Assembly: GCF_016808335.1 (NCBI RefSeq)
Contig: NC_053144.1
Location: 19,638,403-19,702,402, forward strand
Direction: 5' to 3'
Length of the DNA stretch: 64,000 nt
Origin: Panicum virgatum
Lineage: Eukaryota > Streptophyta > Magnoliopsida > Poales > Poaceae
Within the stretch, counting starts at the first letter, position 1; every line of letters starts with the position of its first letter. Under the pieces are notes generated by a model that saw only the letters and a list, made by a program, of their open reading frames with translations, had not been told where the DNA came from and did no database searches. Shown here piece after piece: positions 55,677-64,000 of this stretch. A program made the translations under genes and the position numbers.

Positions 55677-56393
55677 TGAAGCATCCCCTCATCAATCCCA
55701 GGAGGCTGATAATACTTTTATTACATCAGATGGTACATCACCGTACAACTCTACGCGGAAGTGGGCAGTGAAATGCCACTATCGCGAGGATAAAAACTAA
55801 CGCCCACACAACGATATTAACTACGAAGAGGGGGTCATCAGAGTCTTGCGACATACGGAACTCCTGCGGGTGACCCTATCCACAGGCAAGGTTGAGCGCA
55901 GGACGGGACCTCTACTCAACATCTTCGGGAACGAAATCTGGATCTTCCTCTGTAAAAATTAAGAATGGGGTGAGTACAAACGTACTCAGCAAGTCCAACC
56001 ACACCCACGGAGGGGTATAAATAGAATATAATGCACAGGGTAAATCAAGGATAAGGCTAGGGTTTAATTTGCGAAAAGCTAGTTTTTATGCAGGGGTTCA
56101 TTTGAAAGAAAGGATTTTCAAAGCAAGTTTCTTGTACCGAGTAACACGTAGTGTTGATCCACACAGGATTCAAGTTTTAAGTTGCTACCGGACTCCTCAT
56201 CCACCGTAGCACACGGCACAACTGCCGGACACTTTTCCAAAACAACTCACGCCAACTCATCCATTCCCAGAAGAAACACTAGTTATGTGACCACACCGTA
56301 ACTCGCCCAGTACCGTGGGTACGGCTATTCGAATAGATTTTAACTCTGCAGAGTTGTGCAACTTTACCCACAAGCGGGGTACCACAACACGAT
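55677..56393 (-). repeat. 5' LTR part, second Tekay-type copy
   Basis: The 717 bp nearest the primer site are present, with a deletion of some 35-40 bases after 'tcccctcat'. The EEDPDF frame is at 55912-55949, with GAT replacing GAC twice (both synonymous). Interrupted at 56393 by the next element. Confidence 0.85.
55912..55949 (-). other. LTR mini-exon EEDPDF..., second copy, 5' LTR
   Basis: Preceded in sense by TTTTTACAG; reads EEDPDFVPEDVE and TAG, identical in protein to 46947-46984 with two synonymous differences. Confidence 0.45.
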
Positions 56394-57792
56394 TGTCGGT
56401 GTCCCGACCCGGGGGCCGGATCCCAACTAGTGAATGCCGCGTGTTCCCTCGTCCCAGATGATGATGCAAGAGACAACACAGTAACGCACGATTTATCCTA
56501 GTTCCGGCCGCGGGGCCGTATGTCCAGCAAAGGGGGTGTGCGAGGGCACTGTATTATCTTGCACCCGGTGTACTTGTAGTAGGGGGTACAAGCAAGGCGA
56601 GAGAGGGAGGAAGGCTCCCAGGTCTCTGCTAGAAGAGGGGTTGAAGGTGGCGAATAGGGATGCCGGAGCATAAGCGATGATGGATCTCGTCTGGAAGCGT
56701 CTCGGCGTCCCATCTAAAGGAAGCCCGCCTCCTCCTTTTATAGTCACAAGGAGGGGCGACGCACATGAGTGGGGGCGTGGAAGTCGTCGTTTCCCCCGAA
56801 TCGTGGGGTACAGTGGGCGGATACTGTAGAAAGTACTCTGTGGGGCATGGCGACCGGCGAGGCGGTCGTCATGGATATCGTCCTTCATCCCACGGAGATC
56901 GCGCCGGTGTCCTGCCAGCTCCTGTAGACGGCGTGGCTGTCGCTGTAGGGCGTACTCCAGCGGTGGCATTCTGCGGGCCTCGCAGGTCAAAGTCTTGCGT
57001 GCTCCAGCGGCGGCGGGGCATGCGGTGGTCCCGGACCCCTTGGTCGGAGTACTAGTGTGCACATTAGGAGGTCCGAAAGGCACGTGGAAGTCTCAGACCC
57101 CTCGAGGGGGGTCCGGGGCTCTGGCTGTGGTGACGGGCGTCCCTCTTCGAGGGGTCCGCGGCGACACCGGACCTCCTCCCCAGCGGAAGATGGGCCCAGG
57201 GCCATACGCATGATGAGGTGGAGTCCGGTCAACCGGAGTTGGCAGAATAGTAACGTGGACTGCTGAGCGCGTCTTGTCCCACGTCGCAGGTTCCACAGTG
57301 CCGCCACAGCGTCCGGGATAGCGGAGTAGTGACCAGAGGCGATGGATGGGACTCCTGTCACAGGTACTGTGGGAATGGCGGCCTGACGCCGCCTGTCCTG
57401 AGCACTGTGGAAGAGTGATGGGGATTCAATGCCTCCATACGGCGAGCGGTTGGGAAGCGGGGCCTTTTGTCCCTTGTGCCGAGGGGTGGCCTCGAGCGAG
57501 GCGGAGATGACTTACCCGCTCGAGGGTAGATTCGCTACCCTCGACCGAGGCGGAGATGCAGGGCGCAGTCGAGGGGTCTCGACGGGGACCCTCGAGCGAG
57601 GCGGAGATCGTCCCGCGGGTTCGAGGGGGATGCGAATGAGCCGCGTGCTGGGCTTCTTTGAGTCCTTTCCTTTCTCTTTAGATAGGAAGGAGGCCGTGGG
57701 CCTTCGTGGGCCCAGTCGCTTAACATGTGTTTGCTTTTTTCAGGGTGATCTTAGTACCCCGATTAGGGTGTCCCTAATCGTTGTACCCGACA
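56394..57792 (-). repeat. 3' LTR of Tat/RIRE2-type element, 1399 bp
   Basis: Inverted ends TGTCGG/CCGACA. In sense (minus) a TATA-type box CTATAAAAG is near 56738-56746. In the upstream half the word CTCGAGCGAGGCGGAGAT or a close variant occurs three times at about 50-bp spacing (57491, 57540 and 57592). Confidence 0.75.
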
Positions 57793-60359
57793 GTAGCCCC
57801 CGAGGCTTTGGTCGAGTCAAAGGATTCGTCCAAAGAGTGGTTTCGGCAATTTCCCCCTTGACGTGATCAGTCAATGCCGCGCACTCGCCAGACGCACCTG
57901 AGCGCCAGCCCGGCGGATGTGACAGCACGCAGGTTGGGGTAGTGCGCCCGTGGGGGGAGTACTTCGAGGCGCGCGCCTCTTTGTTTGTTTGTTTCAAGGA
58001 CAAGATGTGTCCGCACGCTGAGTGGGGTCATGGTGACGACGGCGCCTGATGCTCAGCAGCTGGCGCTTTCGTCGCACTATCCCGCACTCAGGGCCTTGGC
58101 CCTGCCTTCCCTGGTTGCCTGGTGGCGCTCCATTCGAGGGCGGGCGGCCTGAGCCGATGCTGCACCGCTTAGCGTTCAGGGGCTCAGCTCCGCTTTATTT
58201 CGTTCGGGTGCGTCTCGGCGTGGTAACCGAGGGCATCCTTTGCTCGTGGATTGCCGCACCGTCACGGGCGATCCAAGCCTCCGCTCTTTGACAAGGTTGA
58301 AGCTTGGTGCCCGGCGCAGCTATAAATAGGGGTCGTGGGGCTCCCTTTTTTCTCCAACCTCCCACCCCTTTCTTCCAGCATCGCCTAAATCTTGTAATGT
58401 TTTCCTTTGCCTTTCGTGACCGGCCCCCAGATGGGTTGGCCTGGCTTTTTTTGGCTTTGGCGCTAGAAGAATGCTTGCGAGCGGTGGGGGAAGACCGGAG
58501 TGGGCGTGCGCACCATCCCTCAGCTTAAGTGGGATCAGTAGAAGAGCATTGGGCCCGTTGGGTCCTACTCCTACGATGTCCCCTATCCAGAAGGGGGATG
58601 GAGACGCCTGCCCGTGGCGCTGGCACCATGTCTGGCGGCTGTTTTTCGCATCGTCCCCCCCGGCAACAAGGTTGCTCTCGGGGAGACGGTTCGGAGGGCG
58701 CTGTCCGCCAGCTCGACCCCCCGCGTGGTCTTCGGTGGAGGAGACGCTAGAAGAAGGCTTGCGAGGAGAGCATTTCGCTGGACCCGTGCGGCCTGGGGGC
58801 TGCTCCTCGCATCCCTAGCAGCCTGGCCGTTGCGTCAGCCAGGGGCTCGGTGCCTTTCTTCATCACTCGTTCCTCCCCAAGACAGGGAAAATTGCCACGT
58901 AGGTGGCAATGTGTTTGTATCTTTCGACGGCTTCGCGCCGGTAACCCTTTGTAATCTTTATTTGCATTTGAGCAATGAAGTCCCCTTTCTCCTCTACGGG
59001 GAGGATGACCGAGGGTATAGGGGTGTACAGAGAGTTACGACCCTCAAATATGCATGAAGTCTCCTTCACGGGGGCGCGTCAGCGCAGCCGCGGGTGTAGC
59101 CCCCGAGGCCTTGGAGGAGAGTTTGTGCTTGTCCAAGGGCTATAAACGTTGTCCCACTGGGTTGCCTCACTGGGGTGGCCGTCCAGCGTCTTTTTCCAGC
59201 CGGCAACAACACTTTTTCAGCCGCCCTCGCATTCTTCGTGCTGGTACAGCGACCCGGCATTCAGCTTAATCATCAGGGGAGCATACGTTAATAGCGGGGG
59301 GTTTGGTTATACACGTGGAGCTTCATAATTGACGGTCGTCGACTTATTCGAGGGTGCGGTTTGAACCGTGGTGTGCGAGAAGCCCCCGAGCCTAGGCCCG
59401 TGTGAAGACGTTCAGGGGAACCCTCGACTTTGTTTACGACCCTCGTCGCCCTTCCGCAGGGAGGAGGGGTGAAGCGCACCATGCTACCCATGCTCGGGCC
59501 GCGAGCTTTGGCTGTTTCGGTGAGCTGTTAGCGGGTTGTTCAAGCAAACGTCCGTGCCCCGTTCGATAAGGGTCGGCTCGTGGTTCATGGACACGTCTCA
59601 TAAAGCGCTCGTGAGGGTTCGCTAGGCGGGGCTCAGACCCATTCGATAGGGTCCGAGGGCTCGATGCTCTCCCTCGATGGGATCCCCCTTCTAGGCACCC
59701 TCGACTGGCCTTGAACACTGCGTAGGATGTCTCAAACTCCGCGTTCGAGGGTGGCTTGTACGGCACATCCCTGCAGTCCCTGACTCTGGTGAACTGGGGC
59801 GCCTGTCGAACCTCCGAAGGGCCAGGCTTCAAACCCCTGATCAGTAAGGCCTCGAAATGTGATTCCTTCGAGGGTAAAGGGACCCCTGAAGGAATATTCC
59901 ATCTTGATTCGTGTGGTGCGGTGCGGGCGCGCCTTTTCAAGCGGCAGCCTCGGGTAGATGAAGCGGCGTGGGCGGCGGCTGACGGATGGGATAGTGCAAC
60001 AGTCGCGCCGTGCCCGCCGGTTACCGTGCCGCAGTTATTCCTGCGTGTGCGCGTGGGAGACTCCGCGGTCGCGGGGCCCAGCCATCAGCGACAGCGAAAT
60101 TTACCGCATTCAATGCGGCAGATTCGGGCTGAGGTGGCGGACCCGCCCATCGTGGTGAATAAAAACGAAGAGAAGGGGGATGTTTGGGCTCACCTGGCTG
60201 TTTGCCTTCATCTCACTTTGCCTTCTCCGCCTCCCCTGCATCCTGAGCCCGCAGCCAAGAGCGAGAGGGAGGAAGAAGAAGGCGAGGAAGAGAGAGAGAG
60301 AGAGAGCACCTTAGCCATCCTGGAGCGTTCATTCCCCCGTCCGCCCTTGACTCGGAGAG
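57793..60359. other. Non-coding internal region with antisense TATA box
   Basis: Begins with the presumed polypurine tract (minus GCCTCGGGGGCTAC). AGCCCCCGAGGC-type words recur near 59098 and 59381. A plus-strand TATA-type box GCTATAAATAGGGG lies at about 58319-58332, followed by a C-rich leader, a candidate promoter for the antisense gene although its ATG is 2 kb away. A small palindrome (attgccacgtaggtggcaat) is at 58890-58909. Open frames here lack recognisable motifs. Confidence 0.4.
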
Positions 60360-63300
60360 ATGTTGGACATCCAGGAGCCATTGCCGTGGGGGAAATCCTC
60401 CGCCACCGTGGCGGTTCTGGAGCAGTTGGTCGCCGACCGGCTGCTGCCGCGGATCACCGACTCGGGGGCACCGGCGTGGATTTCCCTGCATCCGGACGAG
60501 ACCGAGCCGAAGCCCCCACAAGGCTACGTCGTGACCTTCGTGCGCCTTCACGAGCGAGGCTTCGGCATCCCCGTCAGCAGGTTCATGCGGGCGCTGTGCG
60601 ATTATTATGGAGCGGAGCTGCACAACTTCAGCCCCAACTCCATCTCGCAGGCGGCGGTCTTCGTCGCCGTCTGCGAGGGGTACCTCAGGATAGAAGTGCA
60701 CTGGGATCTCTGGATCCACCTGTTCCGCGGCGAGCTTTTCATCGAGAGCGGGCGGGGCCAACCGATGCGGTTCGCGCGCGCTGGCGGCCTGACGTTCCAC
60801 GTGCGTCACTCCCGGAGGAACCTCTACATCCACAGCAAGATGACGACAAACAACGCCGGGTGGAGCCGAGGGTGGTTCTATCTTCGGATTTACAGCGGCG
60901 CGCTCTCGGCATTCACCAACAGGGTGCTTCGGGAGCGGCCACCGAAGTGGGATTGGGGGGTGTCACCTCCAGCACAACAAGACAAGCTCGAAGACCTCAC
61001 CGACGCGCTGGCGCATCTGGCGAGGAAGGGGTTGACGGCAGCGGCTGTCATCGCAAACTTCCACCGGCAGAGGGTGATCCCTCTCGTGGAAAGGGCCCTG
61101 CCGATCTTCCAGCTCACCCCCGGGAGCCAGGTGGAGGGCTCGAGGACATCGTTCAAGCTGCTCTCCCGCACCACCGCCGCCCGGTGGGCAAAGTACGCGG
61201 TGGCGAAGTCCCCCCAAAATCCCGAGGATCTTTGGAGGATCAAGATGCGCCCCGATAGGGGTACATTTCTCTGGTAAGTTTTGACTTCGAATCCGGTGTG
61301 TGTTGTGTAGCCCCCTCTTCCTGACTCCATCTCGGTCGTGCTTTGCAGGGGTTGAGGTGCGGCACCTCGAAGCCCCCGGTCCCGGAACAACGCCTGATCA
61401 ACTGCCTCCACGCGGAGAAGATGAAAAGGCGGAAGGACGCGGTGGAGGCAAAGGTCGAGAGGAAGTGGAAGAGGAAGGCGAAGCACGACAAGGCGTGCAA
61501 GCTCGCTCGCGCGGAGGGGAAGCCGCAGCCCGCCACGCCCGAGTCCTCGGAGGAGGACGAGGAGGAGACCTCGGATGCCGAGGACCACACTCTGGGGTGC
61601 GACGGGGCGGCATCGGCTGCGAGCCCCCCGCCGAGCTACCAGTGGGATGCCGACGAGGGGGCGCCGGCAGTGGCAGAAGAGACAAGGGTCGTGGCGGAGC
61701 CATCAGCGGGCCAATCCCTCGAGGGTGTGGAGTGGGAGTCGTCGCCTCCGGCAGCTGGTGAGGAGACGCCCGCGTCCCAGGTGCTCATCCGCGGCGACGA
61801 GGCTGCGGCGGGCGCGGAGTCGTCCGCACTGGCAGCCTCGAGTCACCAGGCCGACACGAGGGGGCGCCCTCGGGGCAGTCTTCGAGGGGCGGCACGGTGC
61901 CTCGGGCCCGAAGAAGCGCCACGAGGAAGCAGAGCATGAGTGCTCGATCCGGGTAAGTAAACTTGGGTTTCGTTTTTGTTGCGTGTTTGGTGGATTTCTC
62001 GATCCTGTTGTCCTCAACTCGTGTTCCTTGATTTCCAGCCCTGGGGCCGTCGCCAAGGATGCGGTGCAGCTTGCCCCGGCTAAGGCCCTCAAGACCGGGG
62101 CACGCAGCACGCCGCACACGGCGCCGCAGCCCCTGCCCGCCGTGGACCTCATGGCGGAGGGGGCGAAGCTGCGGGCGGCCGTGGCTCGAGGGGCCCAGGC
62201 GGCCCAGCAAGCCCGAGCACAGGAGGAGGGCGATTTCAGCTGAAGCGGCGCTGAAGCAGCCGCTCAGGCTGACGACACCGAGGAGACCGGCCGGGGCGGT
62301 GCGGATGGCGCCGCCCAGCCGGACGTTGAAGTTGAGGCCGGTCAGGGCGACGCGGCCTGCGCCGCCCGACTGGTTGCTGGAGGAGAAGCTGGTGGGGTCG
62401 CGCAGGAGCGCCTCGCCGACCAAGTGGACGAGGAGACCCTCGTGCTCGAGCCCCTGATGGCTGAGGGCGAGGGTGTCACAGAGGAAGAGACGGCGCAAGG
62501 GGCGCTCGTGGTGGAAGGAGCCCCCGTCTCGGAGCCCCCCGAGGCCCGAGACGAGGGTATCGTCGCGGTAGTGCCCGTGCCGACGGTGCAAGGGAGCGTG
62601 GCGGCGGTGGTGGAGCTGCCGGACAGCAGCAAGGAGTACGGGGACTCGATGGACATCGACCCCGCTGCTGCGGCAAGCGCCGCCGCGCACATCGCCGAGT
62701 TCGCGTCGGCCAGCGCAGACGTGCTCGAGGCGGGGACGTCCGAGGGGCGTCATCTTGGGGCGATCGTCCCGTCCGGGATCCCCTCGGAGTTCCTCTGCAA
62801 GGAACAAGAGGAGGAGGAGGCCTGGAACGCGCTGCTTGGCGTCGGCCGCGATATCCTACAGGCTCTCGACCGCGCGTTCCAGCTCCATCAGGGGGCGGAT
62901 TACCAGGTCAGCCAGGTAAATGTTTTCCCCTGAAAATTGCTCGGATTCGATTTTTCCTTAACATGTTTCTACCCACGCCTTCCCACCTACAGCGGCTAAG
63001 GGACATCTCACGTGAAAAGAGCGCCGAGATGACCCGGTTGTACTCCCAGATGAGCTAGCTCGGGCAGCTCAACGCCGAGCTGGTGCTCAAGAACATCGAT
63101 GCCAACACGAAAATGGCGGATCTGGGAGCGCGTCAGCAGGCGCTGGAGGAGGAACTGGCACGGGTTACCTGTGAGCGGGACGTTCAGAGGGCGGCAGCGG
63201 AGCAGAAGGCTCGGGAAGCTGAGGCGCAAGCTGCCGAGATGCAACGCCTCCGGATGGCGCTCGAGGAGAAGGCTCGGGAAGACGAGGCGCAGAGCGCCGA

Positions 63301-64000
63301 GCAACAGCGCCTCGGGACATCGCTCGAGCAGCAAAAGACCGAGCTCCTCCACAAGGAGGTGGCCATAGCTGCGCTCACCGGGACCCTCCGGGAAATGGGC
63401 GAGGCCCTCGAGGGGAAGGAGGTGGCCCTCCAGAACGTGGGGACCGCCCTTTGGGAGAAGGAGGCCTCCTTGTCCTCGCTCGAAGAGGCCGCCCGAGCCC
63501 AGAGGGAGGAGGCACAGAGGAACATCACAGGTGATTACCTTCGAGTTTTCGTCAATTTGTTTCCTTTCATAGCTTACATTGTTTTCCTTTGCCTAGAGCT
63601 GAGGCAGAAGTTGGCAGACGAGTCCGCGGTGAAGGAAGCAGTCCACACGGCACTCACGGCGGCGCAAATGGAGTTTACTGAGCTGGAGCAAACCGCCGTG
63701 AGCGTGTGTCAAGAGCTCGAGGGGGAGGGTGCTGTCTCGAGCAGTTCGGTGATCAGCCGCCTGCATGCGCTAGGCGGTTGGATCGCCGAACACGCCAAGA
63801 GCACCTTCCGCCTCGGTGTCCTGCGGGCTCTCGCCGTGGCCTCGACACACTACCTCATGGATCTCCAGAGGGTGTCGTCGGGGTACGTCGTTCCCGATGA
63901 CGCCGACGCGGACGCCACATCGGCCATTATGGACGAAGCCGATGCAGCCGCAGAGGAGTTCGCCACCGTACTTGCTGAGAAGCTCGAAGCCGACATCCCT
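60360..64000 (+). pseudogene. Antisense spliced gene, gypsy-associated Transposase_28-like protein
   Basis: Five exons are readable: 60360-61273, 61349-61952, 62039-62915, 62993-63530 and 63597-64000 (continuing), all with GT-AG borders. Exon 1 encodes LLPRITDSGAPAWISLHPDE, YVVTFVRLHERGFGIPVSRF, MRALCDYYGAELHNFSPNSI and CEGYLRIEVHWDLWIHLF, the domain called 'putative gypsy type transposon' (Transposase_28) in grasses. Later exons are acidic, then Gln/Glu-rich coiled coil (LEEELARVTCERDVQRAAAE), then SRLHALGGWIAEHAKSTFRL. Defects: the exon 1-2 join is one base out of frame, exon 2 changes frame near its end, and there are in-frame stops at 62241 (TGA) and 63056 (TAG). Exons 3-4-5 join in frame. 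Function unknown; not a proven transposase. Confidence 0.65.

Larger units (their letters stand above)
46684..56393 (-). mobile_element. Second Tekay-type Gypsy copy, decayed
   Basis: Same family and orientation as the element at 18587-33828. Left (3') LTR from 46684 is truncated at about 49195, where it fuses directly to the chromodomain part of pol, losing the LTR's sense start, the polypurine tract and the pol end. The internal region follows to the primer site (55663-55676), then the 5' LTR from 55677, which is cut off at 56393 by insertion of a third element. The remaining 5' LTR is beyond the window. The order ORF A, ORF B, gag, pol is conserved. Confidence 0.9.
56394..64000 (-). mobile_element. 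Tat/RIRE2-type Gypsy element, 3' part, runs off the window
   Basis: Starts with an LTR TGTCGGTGTC...CCGACA (56394-57792) inserted into the 5' LTR of the second Tekay-type copy. On the minus strand the sequence adjoining the LTR is purine-rich (CCTCGGGGGCTAC), as at RIRE2-type polypurine tracts, so this is the 3' LTR and the element is minus oriented. The interior then carries a spliced gene in the opposite direction (60360 onward), the position and orientation of the antisense extra ORF known from Tat-lineage elements. No gag or pol is seen before the window ends. Confidence 0.65.

Noticed and set aside
59756..61258. A 500-aa plus-strand protein
   Set aside because: It overlaps exon 1 of the antisense Transposase_28-like gene in another frame. 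The frame beginning at 60360 carries the recognisable domain.

Overview
The window is plant nuclear DNA, almost certainly from a grass of the panicoid type. The evidence is fragments of plant genes (TIC110, an acyl-activating CoA ligase, an ABA-type MAPKKK), grass-style MITEs, Pack-MULE-like and Helitron ends, and nested LTR retrotransposons with initiator-Met tRNA primer sites. I see no complete, intact host gene. About three quarters of the window can be assigned to mobile elements, many with defined ends and target-site duplications (TSDs).

Layout. 0-18.5 kb is a mosaic of small DNA elements and gene debris: a MAPKKK fragment, a Pack-MULE-like element, a 966-bp hAT deletion derivative, a SINE, a solo LTR inside an older LTR scrap, a TIC110 fragment with introns, a hAT MITE with a long G-run, an 806-bp tandem duplication, an 857-bp foldback and two Tourist-like MITEs. 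18,587-33,828 is a complete minus-strand Ty3/Gypsy element of the chromodomain (Tekay/Del) type: LTRs of about 3.4 kb, TSD GTGGG, and a solo LTR of another family in its integrase. 33.8-36.4 kb holds an unrecognised exon-like piece and a broken acyl-CoA ligase first exon. 36,393-44,268 is a hAT-like element (TSD CCTCCAAC) holding a 5.8-kb Ty1/Copia element (TSD ATCTG) and a polyadenylated retroposon (16-bp TSD). A Helitron 3' end lies at 44,420. 46,684-56,393 is a second, more decayed copy of the Tekay-type element. Its 5' LTR is interrupted at 56,394 by a third, minus-strand Gypsy element of Tat/RIRE2 type, which runs past the window end and carries a spliced gene antisense to the element.

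The most unusual content is in the Tekay-type family. Both copies carry two tandem paralogous ORFs (called A and B here) between the primer-binding site and gag, in the order LTR-A-B-gag-pol. In the better copy all three start codons follow directly on an AG with a pyrimidine tract, and the LTR leader has a strong splice-donor sequence, so spliced subgenomic mRNAs are plausible. The LTRs also contain short acidic reading frames behind splice-acceptor sequences. These are conserved between copies by synonymous changes and whole-codon indels. I cannot test expression or family-wide conservation from sequence alone.

All element names above family level rest on sequence hallmarks (ends, TSDs, domain motifs). 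Lineage names are inferences from recalled family features.
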